Below are positions 1-6,837 of a DNA stretch of 64,000 nucleotides, piece by piece. The stretch comes from Oscillospiraceae bacterium. Its GTDB lineage: Bacteria > Bacillota > Clostridia > Oscillospirales > Oscillospiraceae. How positions within the stretch are numbered: the stretch's first letter is position 1; each line of letters starts with the position of its first letter. Location: positions 62,001 through 126,000 of the forward strand of contig CAJTFK010000004.1 of assembly GCA_910575505.1 (NCBI GenBank), given 5' to 3'. The translations under genes and the position numbers were made by a program. The notes beneath the pieces are model-generated. The model worked only from the letters and a program-made list of their open reading frames with translations. It did not search any database and was not told where the DNA came from.

Positions 1-2
1 CC

Positions 3-578
3 GTGGCGGGCTTTTCCGACCTGGTTCTCCAGGCGGATTTCGACCTGCTGGAGGTGCTGACCCAGTGGAACCGGATGCCCACCGCGGAGCCCTACCGCCG
101 TCTCGACATCTCCCGCTATATCACCGTCATCTCCAAAATGCGGGAAATGGGCTTCCTGCTGACCAGGGAACAGGAGCTGCGGGCGGCCAACATCCCCTTT
201 GACGAGACGGAGGAGGCCCTGCGGGATCTGTTTTTCTCCTTCCTGCGCCGCTGGCAGCGGGGGGAGCCCATTGAACAGCCCGGACTGCCCGAGGGGGAAT
301 CCACCCTGCCGGAGCTGGAACAGTATTACAGAAAACTGGACCTCTATTTCTCCTTCTCCAAGGCCTTCGGCTGCCCGGTGGATCAGGACAGGCTCTATGA
401 CACCCGGGAGCGGGTGGCCGACGCCATCAACGAAATCCTGCTCCACCGCCTGCGGGACAACATCCGCTTCTGCGCCCGCTGCGGAAAGGCCCTGCCCCTG
501 TACCACCGGGGGCGGCTGTGCGACGTCTGCTTCCAGAAGGAACGCGCCCCCATCCGCCGGAGCCGCCGGAAGCAGTAG
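3..578 (+). CDS. C-terminal part of a helicase-like protein with a zinc ribbon (5' end outside window)
   Basis: The frame is open from the window edge, so the first visible GTG is probably internal and the gene starts upstream. The 191 visible residues are helical and resemble the C-terminal region of SUV3-like RNA helicases (the stretch around ISRYITVISKMREMGF and IPFDE). They end in a Cys4 zinc ribbon (CARCG, then CDVC about 14 residues later) and a basic tail (IRRSRRK). No helicase motifs lie inside the window, so the family call is inference from the C-terminal part only. The zinc ribbon itself is directly visible and would bind nucleic acid or stabilise the fold. Confidence 0.5.
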   Translation: MAGFSDLVLQADFDLLEVLTQWNRMPTAEPYRRLDISRYITVISKMREMGFLLTREQELRAANIPFDETEEALRDLFFSFLRRWQRGEPIEQPGLPEGESTLPELEQYYRKLDLYFSFSKAFGCPVDQDRLYDTRERVADAINEILLHRLRDNIRFCARCGKALPLYHRGRLCDVCFQKERAPIRRSRRKQ

Positions 579-633
579 ACCCCCAAAAAAGCAAACCTTT
601 CACATCATATCACAAGATCATAAATATCGAAAA

Positions 634-658
634 ACCCCGGCGGGCAGGCCGCCGGGGT
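634..658. terminator. GC-rich hairpin between the helicase-like gene and the MATE gene
   Basis: Ten-base-pair stem ACCCCGGCGG/CCGCCGGGGT with a 5-nt loop. The T-run is on the minus-strand side (the plus strand reads AAAA before the stem), so as a plus-strand terminator it lacks a good U-tract; it could also shape the leader of the downstream gene. Confidence 0.35.
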
Positions 659-685
659 CCGTTCACACAGGGCAAAGGAGGGAAC

Positions 686-2131
686 ATGACAGCGCGCAGA
701 CAGAACCGGGAGGCCAGGGCCGCCGTCCGCGTCATTCTGCTTCTTGCATGGCCCACCATGCTGGAACAAATCATGCAGTCCGCCGTCCAGTACATAGACA
801 CCGCCATGGTGGGCTCCCTGGGCACCCAGGCCACGGCGGCTGTGGGGGCCACCACTACCATCGGCTGGCTGGTCCAGTCCTCCATCACGGCCTTCAGCGT
901 GGGCTTCCTGGCCTATATCTCCCAGGCCTGCGGGGCCGGGGAGACCCGGGCCGCCCGGCGGGCCGCCGCTCAGGCGGTGCTGTCGGTGCTGGTCATCGGC
1001 GGCGCGTGCACCGTCCTCACGGTCTCCCTCAGCGGACGGATTCCCGTCTGGATGCGGGCGGAGCCCCACATCCGTCCCGCCGCCTCCCGGTACTTTTTCA
1101 TCCTGTACCTGCCCATGCTGTTCCGCACCGCCAGCATCATCCTGGGAACGGTGCTGCGGGCGGCGGGAGACACCAAAACCCCCATGAAGGCGGGCCTGGC
1201 GGTAAACGTCCTCAACGTGGCGCTGAATTTCCTGCTGATTTATCCCACCCGGACGGTCTCACTCCCGGGCTGCACCCTCTTCATCCCCGGCGCGGGCTGG
1301 GGCGTGGCCGGGGCCGCCGCCGCCAGCGCCGCCGCCTATACCTGGGGCGGCATCCAGATCACCAGGGCCCTGTGGCGGCATCCCGCCGTCTCTCCCAGGG
1401 GAGAGAGCCTGCGGCCCGACCCGGACATTCTCCGCCCCTGCCTGCGGGTGGCGCTGCCCAACATGCTCCAGCGCTTTGTGTCCTCCCTGGGCTATGTGGC
1501 CTTCGCCGCCATGATCAACGCCCTGGGGGAGGCTGCCGCCGCCGCACACACCATCGCCAACACGGTGGAGTCCGCCTTTTACATCCCCGGCTACGGCATG
1601 CAGACCGCCGCCGCCACCCTCACCGGCAACGCCTGCGGCGCGGGGGATCGGAAGCGCATGAGGTCCCTGACCACCCTGTTCATCCCTGTGGAGGTGGGGC
1701 TGATGTGCCTCACCGGCGGCATGCTCTTCGCCTCCGCGCCGCTGCTGATGCGGCTCTTTTCGGACAGCGGCGAGGTCATCACCCTGGGGGCCGCCGTGCT
1801 GCGGATGGTGGCGGTGTCCGAGCCCCTCTACGGCGTTTCCATCATTGTGGAGGGCATGATGATGGGGGTGGGCCAGACCCGGAGGCCCTTCCTGTACAAC
1901 ATCACCGGCATGTGGTGCATCCGGGTGCTGGGGACCTTCCTCTGCACCCAGGTTCTGGGCGGAGGGCTGATTGCCGCCTGGGGCTGCATGATTGCACACA
2001 ATATGCTGCTCTTCGTCCTTTATTCGGCCTCCTTCCTCACGGGGAACTGGAACCCCCTGAAGGAGGGCGCGGCCCCCTCCCCGGCGAAGCCGGGAAAATC
2101 CCCCGATGGAACGGAACAGGAGGCCCCATGA
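686..2131 (+). CDS. MATE family multidrug/toxin efflux transporter
   Basis: A 481-residue integral membrane protein with about 12 hydrophobic segments, normal length for a MATE (multi-antimicrobial extrusion) antiporter. The N-terminal repeat opens with LAWPTMLEQIMQS, followed by YIDTAMVGSLG, the usual MATE signature around helices 1-2; a second repeat begins near ALPNMLQRFVSS. MATE proteins export cationic drugs or metabolites in exchange for Na+ or H+; the substrate cannot be read from sequence. The ATG at 686 is chosen because AAAGGAGGG lies just upstream and it starts right at the MATE fold. Its TGA overlaps the ATG of the next gene (ATGA), so the pair is translationally coupled and the WYL regulator probably controls the exporter. 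Confidence 0.9.
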   Translation: MTARRQNREARAAVRVILLLAWPTMLEQIMQSAVQYIDTAMVGSLGTQATAAVGATTTIGWLVQSSITAFSVGFLAYISQACGAGETRAARRAAAQAVLSVLVIGGACTVLTVSLSGRIPVWMRAEPHIRPAASRYFFILYLPMLFRTASIILGTVLRAAGDTKTPMKAGLAVNVLNVALNFLLIYPTRTVSLPGCTLFIPGAGWGVAGAAAASAAAYTWGGIQITRALWRHPAVSPRGESLRPDPDILRPCLRVALPNMLQRFVSSLGYVAFAAMINALGEAAAAAHTIANTVESAFYIPGYGMQTAAATLTGNACGAGDRKRMRSLTTLFIPVEVGLMCLTGGMLFASAPLLMRLFSDSGEVITLGAAVLRMVAVSEPLYGVSIIVEGMMMGVGQTRRPFLYNITGMWCIRVLGTFLCTQVLGGGLIAAWGCMIAHNMLLFVLYSASFLTGNWNPLKEGAAPSPAKPGKSPDGTEQEAP

Positions 2132-3384
2132 AAAACAGCCGTCTTTTTGAAATTCTGTACCTGCTGGTGGAGAAGCGGGCCATCACCGCCGGGGAGCTGG
2201 CGGAGCGTCTGGAGGTGTCGGAGCGGACCATCTACCGGGACGTCGATGCCCTGTCCGCCGCCGGCATCCCCGTCTTCACCCTAAAGGGCCAGGGGGGCGG
2301 CATCCGCCTCATGGACCAGTTCGTTCTGGACAGGGCCCTCCTCTCCCAGGCCCAGCAGGACGAAATCCTCTTCGCCCTCCAGGCCACTCTGGCCACCGGC
2401 GGCGGGGACCGGGACATCCTGGCCCGCCTGTCCGCCCTGTTCCGCCGGGAGGGCGGGGACTGGCTGGAGGTGGATTTCACCGACTGGGGCAGCGGGGCGG
2501 CGGAACGGGAGAACTTCGCCCTGGTGAAGCGCTCCATTCTGGAGCGGAGGCCCCTGTCCTTCACCTACTACAGTTCCGCCGGGGAAAGGAGCCGCCGGAC
2601 CGCAGAGCCCGCCCGGCTGGTGTTCAAGGGGGGAAACTGGTATCTGTCGGCCTTCTGCCGGAGCAGGCAGGACTGGCGGATTTTCCGTCTGGTGCGGATG
2701 GAGGACCTGACGCCGGAGGCGGGCACGTTCCAGCCCCGGCGGCCTCCGGAGCGGCTGGAAGCGCCTCTGCCCGGCGAATACCGGGAGACCGCTTTGCGGC
2801 TGCGCTTCGCCCCCTCCGCCGCCTGGCGGGTGCGGGACTATTTCCACCCCGGGCAGATCCACCGGGGGCCGGACGGCTGTCTGCTGGTAAGCTGCAATTT
2901 CCCGGAGGACCAATGGCTGCTGTCCTTCCTCCTGTCCTTCGGCAGTCAGCTGGAGGTACTGTCCCCGGCCTGCTGGCGGGACATTCTCGCCGGAGAGGCA
3001 AAAAAACTCGCGGCGGTTTATGAAACCGGACAGACCCTGTCAGGTTTGGAGGCGTATGCTGACATCAGCGGCGGGGACCAACAGCCCGCCCAACATAAGG
3101 AGGTACTTCCCATGGAAGAACGGAAATTCTGTCAGTGCTGCGCCATGCCCCTGGACCGGCCCGAGGACGCGGGCACCGAGGCCGACGGCTCCCCCAGCGG
3201 AGATTACTGCCGCTACTGCTATCAGAAGGGGGCCTTCACCGCCCCGGAGGCCACCATGGACGACATCATCGCCTTCAATCTGAAATTCAACGCGGAGAAC
3301 GGCCACCCCTTCGGCCCCCAGGAGGAGGCGGAAAAAATGATGCGGGGCTGGTTCCCCACCCTGAAGCGCTGGAGGACCACCTGA
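2128..3384 (+). CDS. WYL-domain transcriptional regulator fused in frame to a zinc-ribbon domain
   Basis: Residues 1-60 form a DeoR/HTH-11 type helix-turn-helix (ERLEVSERTIYRDVDAL). Residues about 130-210 are a WYL ligand-sensing domain (SFTYYSSAGE, GGNWYLSAFCR, FRLVRM), followed by a WCX-type C-terminal domain. A YafY/YobV-type regulator would normally end near residue 305. Here the frame stays open for about 25 low-complexity residues and runs into a small zinc-ribbon protein (CQCCAMPLD, then DYCRYCYQKGAFT) beginning at residue 329. That domain has its own perfect SD and ATG (3112), so both a 418-residue fusion and a separate 90-residue protein can be made. It overlaps the MATE stop by 4 nt. 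The ligand is unknown. Confidence 0.8.
   Translation: MKNSRLFEILYLLVEKRAITAGELAERLEVSERTIYRDVDALSAAGIPVFTLKGQGGGIRLMDQFVLDRALLSQAQQDEILFALQATLATGGGDRDILARLSALFRREGGDWLEVDFTDWGSGAAERENFALVKRSILERRPLSFTYYSSAGERSRRTAEPARLVFKGGNWYLSAFCRSRQDWRIFRLVRMEDLTPEAGTFQPRRPPERLEAPLPGEYRETALRLRFAPSAAWRVRDYFHPGQIHRGPDGCLLVSCNFPEDQWLLSFLLSFGSQLEVLSPACWRDILAGEAKKLAAVYETGQTLSGLEAYADISGGDQQPAQHKEVLPMEERKFCQCCAMPLDRPEDAGTEADGSPSGDYCRYCYQKGAFTAPEATMDDIIAFNLKFNAENGHPFGPQEEAEKMMRGWFPTLKRWRTT
3112..3384 (+). CDS. Putative zinc-ribbon protein (internal start within the WYL fusion)
   Basis: Ninety residues, starting at an ATG preceded by AAGGAGGT at 3098-3105, the best SD in the neighbourhood. It matches the small 'putative zinc ribbon' family: CQCCAMPL, a GTEADGS segment, DYCRYCYQKGAFT and a C-terminal helix ending in WFPTLKRW. 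Such proteins are often encoded next to HTH regulators, and their function is not established. In most organisms it is a stand-alone gene; here there is no stop codon separating it from the upstream regulator in the same frame. Confidence 0.6.
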   Translation: MEERKFCQCCAMPLDRPEDAGTEADGSPSGDYCRYCYQKGAFTAPEATMDDIIAFNLKFNAENGHPFGPQEEAEKMMRGWFPTLKRWRTT

Positions 3385-3412
3385 CCCGCCCTCCCCCGGG
3401 GCGGACCGGCAG

Positions 3413-3453
3413 AAAGCGCCCCTGCCCCGGTTCCGCCGGGGCAGGGGCGCTTT
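3413..3453. terminator. Bidirectional Rho-independent terminator
   Basis: Perfect 13-bp stem GCGCCCCTGCCCC/GGGGCAGGGGCGC, 9-nt loop, flanked by AAA and TTT. It separates the convergent WYL/zinc-ribbon gene and the nitrilase gene and can serve both. Confidence 0.85.
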
Positions 3454-3484
3454 GCTTTCTTCTTCCTGCCGGGAAAAGGCCGCC

Positions 3485-4411
3485 TCACTCGCGGACGGTC
3501 AGCTCCAGCACGTCGGGCCGGGCATAGTGGCCGCAGGCGTCGAACTCCATCCGGCTGGCGGGAACCATCTCCATGTCCAGGTCCGCATAGATGATTTCCT
3601 CCCGGTCCCACACCGGCTCCGTCACATAGTGGCCGCAGGGGTCCACCACGCAGCTGCCGCCCCGGCAGACGACGTCCTTCAGCCGCCCGATCTCCTCGGG
3701 ACAATGGAGGTCCTTGGGGTACATGTCCCGGGTAAAGTACATATCACAGTTGATAAAGAAGCAGTGTCCCTCTATGGCGATGTGCCGGATGGTGGCCTGC
3801 CATTCCTCGTTGTCGTTGGTATTGGGGGAGAGGTAGAGGGTCACGCCCTTCTGATACAGGGCCGTCCGGGCCAGGGGCATGTAGCTCTCCCAGCAGATCA
3901 TGCTGGCCATGGGGCCCCAGGGGGTTTCGGCAATGGGGAAATAATCCCGGTTGGCGTCCCCCCAGACCACCCGCTCCGCCCCGGTGGGCTTCAGCTTCCG
4001 GTGATTGGTCAGCAGCTCCCCTTCCGGAGAAAGCACAATATTGGAGTTGTACAGCGTGGCGGTAAGGGAATCCCGCTCGGAGACGCCGATGCTGACATAG
4101 GCATGGGCCTCCTTCGCCGCCCGGGCCAGAGCCGCCGTCTCCGGGCCCGGGACCAGGATGGAGTTATCATAGTAGCTCTTCCAGTCCTTCCGGCCCTCAG
4201 GGGTCCGGCTGCCCACGGTGAAGCCGTAGGTCATGCCGTAGGGATAGCCGGGGATAAACAGCTCCGGGAACACAATCAGCTCCGCCCCCTGTTTCCCGGC
4301 CTCCCGGATGAGACCAACTGCCTTGTCCGTGCAGGCCGCCTTGTCAAACATCACCGGGGCCGCCTGGACCACCGCAATTTTACAGGTATGCTTCAGGTCT
4401 TTCATATTCAT
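3485..4411 (-). CDS. Nitrilase (carbon-nitrogen hydrolase family)
   Basis: A 308-residue protein with the complete nitrilase catalytic triad: Glu50 in FPELFIPGYP, Lys139 in HRKLKPTGAER and Cys173 in MICWESYMP. Branch-1 nitrilases hydrolyse organic nitriles to the carboxylic acid and ammonia through a thioimidate on the Cys. The CWE(S/N)YMPL context and overall length favour a true nitrilase over an amidase or cyanide hydratase; the substrate is not predictable. A TTG at 4438 is in frame but sits too close to its AGGAG. The ATG at 4411 has AAAGG at 5 nt and starts just before the family's KIAVVQAAPV strand. Monocistronic, with a terminator shared with the convergent WYL gene. Confidence 0.9.
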   Translation of the reverse strand: MNMKDLKHTCKIAVVQAAPVMFDKAACTDKAVGLIREAGKQGAELIVFPELFIPGYPYGMTYGFTVGSRTPEGRKDWKSYYDNSILVPGPETAALARAAKEAHAYVSIGVSERDSLTATLYNSNIVLSPEGELLTNHRKLKPTGAERVVWGDANRDYFPIAETPWGPMASMICWESYMPLARTALYQKGVTLYLSPNTNDNEEWQATIRHIAIEGHCFFINCDMYFTRDMYPKDLHCPEEIGRLKDVVCRGGSCVVDPCGHYVTEPVWDREEIIYADLDMEMVPASRMEFDACGHYARPDVLELTVRE

Positions 4412-4589
4412 CCCAACCTTTCCAATGGCTTTCGCCAAGCTCTCCTTTTACTATATCAAAGCGGCCCCGGGAAAGCAATGACCGCTGTTCTATCATTTAT
4501 CCGGAATTCCTTCTCTGTTCCAGCGATAACGAGGCGCAAAAAATTTGTCTCCGCCGCAAACAAATCCGGCCCCTCAAACGTGTTGTATG

Positions 4590-4605
4590 TGAAAAGCGCT
4601 TTTCA
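4590..4605. promoter_or_regulatory. Perfect 16-bp palindrome before the ECF sigma gene
   Basis: TGAAAAGCGCTTTTCA lies 8 nt upstream of the SD of the sigma gene. It could be an operator or a small leader hairpin; nothing in the window identifies the binding protein. Confidence 0.4.
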
Positions 4606-4627
4606 AACAAGGAAAGGAGGCATTGCC

Positions 4628-5161
4628 TTGACAGAACGGGAACTGAGCAATGCCATGACAGCGTATGGGGACACGGTCTACCGCCTGGCCCTGTGCCGCC
4701 TCCAGTGCGTGGAGGACGCCGAGGACGTCTATCAGGACGTGTTTCTGGGCTTCTTCCGCCAGGGCGTCACAGGCTGGGACGGCGAACACACCAAGGCATG
4801 GCTGATCCGAGCCGCGCTGAACCGCTGCGCGGATCTGGGACGGAAGCGGGGCCGGACTCTGCCCCTGGAGGCCGTACCGCTCCAGGCCCAGCCGGCATAC
4901 GAAGCGGCGGAGCTCTGGGACCTTGTGGCCCGGCTGCCGGAGGACCTGCGGGTCCCTGTGCACCTCTATTACGGCGAGGGCTACGACAGCGGCGAGACCG
5001 CCGCCCTGCTGGGCATTCCGGCGTCGACAGTCCGGGGGCGGCTCCGCCGGGCCCGGATGCTGCTGAAAAATCTGTTGGGAGGGTTTGATGATGAAAGCGA
5101 ACAGTCAGAACAACTATCGGAAGCTGGTGGAATCCATCCATACGCCCGCCGGGCTGAATGA
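4628..5161 (+). CDS. ECF-type RNA polymerase sigma factor
   Basis: A 177-residue group IV sigma factor. Region 2 spans about residues 8-75 (AYGDTVYRLALCRL, DAEDVYQDVFLGFFR, KAWLIRAALNRCADLGRK). Region 4 spans about residues 105-160 (LPEDLRVPVHLYYGEGYDSG, then helix-turn-helix AALLGIPASTVRGRLRRAR). It redirects RNA polymerase to promoters of an envelope or stress regulon. The start is TTG, set by AAAGGAGG at 4613-4620 with 7-nt spacing. The last 24 codons overlap the next gene, which is typical of sigma/anti-sigma pairs. Confidence 0.9.
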   Translation: MTERELSNAMTAYGDTVYRLALCRLQCVEDAEDVYQDVFLGFFRQGVTGWDGEHTKAWLIRAALNRCADLGRKRGRTLPLEAVPLQAQPAYEAAELWDLVARLPEDLRVPVHLYYGEGYDSGETAALLGIPASTVRGRLRRARMLLKNLLGGFDDESEQSEQLSEAGGIHPYARRAE

Positions 5162-6020
5162 CCGGGTCCTCTTTGCCGCCCGGCAGGAGACGGCGGAGCC
5201 TCGGAGACGGACGGCGGAGCCCCGCCGCAGGCCCTGGCTCCTCCGGACGGCGGTCTGCGCCGCCTGCGCTCTGACGCTGGTGCTGGGAGGCATCTCCCTT
5301 CGGCCTGCGCCTGCGGTTTCCGGAGGCGGAACGGACGCGCCCGTCGGCGCGGCGGCGGAACCTGTCATGCAGCTGGTCCCCACCTTCGGCCTGACGGCCT
5401 ATGCCGCCACGACCGAAACGGCCTACGGTCCGGAGGAAAACGGCGGCATCGGCTTCGCCGTGGGCGAGGGCTGCACCACGCCGGAATTCGGCGACTTCAC
5501 CGGCTGCCTCTTCCGGATCACCGGGGAGAACATCGAGCGCGTGTCCTTCTCCATCGACCGGGGCGGGCTGTACCGCTACCAGCTCCACGACAACCTGACA
5601 GATGAGGAAATCGACGGATACCGGCAGGCCATGGCGGAAGGACGGATTGCCCCCGCCGCCATCAGCCAGCGGGACGACGGGACCTGGTACATGCCGGAGA
5701 TGACCGCCCTGGGAAGCACGGTGGAGGAGGACTACGACCCCGATGCGCTTTATGGTTTCTGGGTATCCCCGGAGGAGATGGCGCCCGCCGGTCTGGGTAT
5801 CAGCATTGAAGCGCAGATGGACGCGGACCTCTTTGACGGCGGCCTGCTGACCGTCACCGTGACCTCCGGCGACGGCACGGAAACGACCCAAGACTACCGG
5901 CTCCACAGCGGCCAGCTGAAGGTGGAGTGGACTGGGGATGGGGATATGACCGTCCTGCCGGAGCTGGCGGGCCCGGACGATCTCTTTGTCTACGGCATCT
6001 ACGCGGTCCCTGAGAACTGA
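5091..6020 (+). CDS. Single-pass membrane protein, putative partner (anti-sigma) of the ECF sigma factor
   Basis: A 309-residue protein with a short cytoplasmic N-terminus (about 45 residues, containing a duplicated AEPRRR motif), one transmembrane helix (LLRTAVCAACALTLVLGGIS) and a large extracytoplasmic part of unrecognised fold. It overlaps the sigma gene by 71 nt. GGGAGGG at 5077-5083 gives good spacing to the ATG at 5091; an ATG at 5088 and a TTG at 5085 are alternatives. Position and topology suggest an anti-sigma factor. However, no HxxxCxxC zinc anti-sigma motif is seen and the N-terminal helices do not match a family I know, so the role is inferred from context only. Confidence 0.65.
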   Translation: MKANSQNNYRKLVESIHTPAGLNDRVLFAARQETAEPRRRTAEPRRRPWLLRTAVCAACALTLVLGGISLRPAPAVSGGGTDAPVGAAAEPVMQLVPTFGLTAYAATTETAYGPEENGGIGFAVGEGCTTPEFGDFTGCLFRITGENIERVSFSIDRGGLYRYQLHDNLTDEEIDGYRQAMAEGRIAPAAISQRDDGTWYMPEMTALGSTVEEDYDPDALYGFWVSPEEMAPAGLGISIEAQMDADLFDGGLLTVTVTSGDGTETTQDYRLHSGQLKVEWTGDGDMTVLPELAGPDDLFVYGIYAVPEN

Positions 6021-6041
6021 GCTGAGCGTAAAAAAACACAG

Positions 6042-6075
6042 AAACAGCCGTACCTGATTGGGTACGGCTGTTTTT
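6042..6075. terminator. Bidirectional Rho-independent terminator
   Basis: Stem AAACAGCCGTACC/GGTACGGCTGTTT with a 6-nt loop, continuing into TT on the plus strand and A-rich before the stem, so it can end the sigma operon and the convergent rhodanese gene. Confidence 0.9.
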
Positions 6076-6078
6076 CCG

Positions 6079-6495
6079 TCACTCGGCGGTGGTCTCGTAG
6101 GGCCAGTCCTGAATGCCGCCGAAATCGGCCACATTGGTATAGCCCATGGCGGCCAGCTTTTCCGCCGCCTCGGCGCTGCGGCGGCCGGAACGGCAGTAGA
6201 CCAGAAGCTCCGCGTCCTTGTCGAAGGGCAGAGGCAGATCCGCCTGAATATCCTCGTTGGGCAGGCACACCGCGCCGGGAATGTGGCCCCCGTCGTACTC
6301 CTCCTGACTCCGCACGTCCAGAAGAATGACGGCGGGGTTGGCCTCAAGCCGCTCCTTCGCCTCCTCCGCGCTGAGGAGGGCAGCGCATTTTCTTTGCTCC
6401 CCGCCGGAGTAGTTGGAACGCATTCTGGCGGTACAGAGCTTCAGCGCCGCCACGCCGAAGCAGATCAGCGCGGCCAGCAGGAAAAACTGTTTCAT
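6079..6495 (-). CDS. Membrane-anchored single-domain rhodanese
   Basis: 138 residues. An N-terminal hydrophobic helix (residues 3-20, FFLLAALICFGVAALKL) looks like an uncleaved anchor, followed by one rhodanese domain: ILLDVRSQEEYDGGHIPGA and active-site loop VYCRSGRRS with Cys101 as the persulfide carrier. GlpE/PspE-type rhodaneses transfer sulfane sulfur to cyanide or protein thiols; the physiological partner is unknown. The domain should face outside the membrane if the anchor follows the usual rule. GGAGG precedes the ATG by 10 nt, and a promoter lies at 6552-6580. Confidence 0.85.
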   Translation of the reverse strand: MKQFFLLAALICFGVAALKLCTARMRSNYSGGEQRKCAALLSAEEAKERLEANPAVILLDVRSQEEYDGGHIPGAVCLPNEDIQADLPLPFDKDAELLVYCRSGRRSAEAAEKLAAMGYTNVADFGGIQDWPYETTAE

Positions 6496-6551
6496 CCCAA
6501 ATCAGCCTCCGTTTGTTAAAATCCGAATACACATGTCTGCTATTTTTACCC

Positions 6552-6580
6552 ATTATACTTTACAGGAAAAGTTCCGTAAA
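6552..6580 (-). promoter_or_regulatory. Promoter for the rhodanese gene
   Basis: On the minus strand: TTTACG, 17-nt spacer, TATAAT. The -10 is perfect and the -35 matches 4 of 6. Confidence 0.6.
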
Positions 6581-6724
6581 TGCAAGATATTTTTCAAGAG
6601 ATTTTCTCCTTTTTCCGCCCTTCCAGCGGGATTAACAGGCATCTTTTTTGATGATTTGGTGAAATTGTCCATGTTTTGGGCAAAATGCTGGAAGTTTGAG
6701 AAAATTTCTTATGCTATTTATGGA

Positions 6725-6753
6725 TTGCTTTCCAGAAAATCAGCGATTATAAT
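6725..6753 (+). promoter_or_regulatory. Promoter for ppdK
   Basis: TTGCTT, 17-nt spacer, TATAAT. The start of transcription would fall near 6760, just before a LacI/CcpA-like palindrome. It sits in the AT-rich intergenic stretch 6496-6837, where I see nothing else besides the rhodanese promoter. Confidence 0.75.
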
Positions 6754-6765
6754 AAGAGAGCACTT

Positions 6766-6780
6766 TGCAAACGTTTACCA
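6766..6780. promoter_or_regulatory. cre/LacI-type operator-like site in the ppdK leader
   Basis: TGCAAACGTTTACCA contains the perfect palindrome AAACGTTT with a central CG, as in LacI-family and CcpA (cre) sites, and matches the cre consensus at about 12 of 14 positions. It lies about 13 nt downstream of the -10, where a repressor would block transcription. The 13-bp core GCAAACGTTTACC recurs inside ppdK at 7495-7507. Confidence 0.45.
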
Positions 6781-6837
6781 TACAAGGACGGTCCTCAGGC
6801 CGTTCCTTGATATCTGGAAAAAAACGGAGGAATGAAA

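Noticed and set aside
199..2127. The 5' part of the long plus-strand frame leading into the WYL gene.
   Set aside because: It crosses the helicase-like gene and the MATE gene out of frame and shows low-complexity shadow sequence. Only the part from 2128 has a coupled start and a recognised domain.
3452..4627. The frame upstream of the sigma-factor start, antisense to the nitrilase.
   Set aside because: It is a shadow of the nitrilase gene. The sigma homology and SD begin at 4628.
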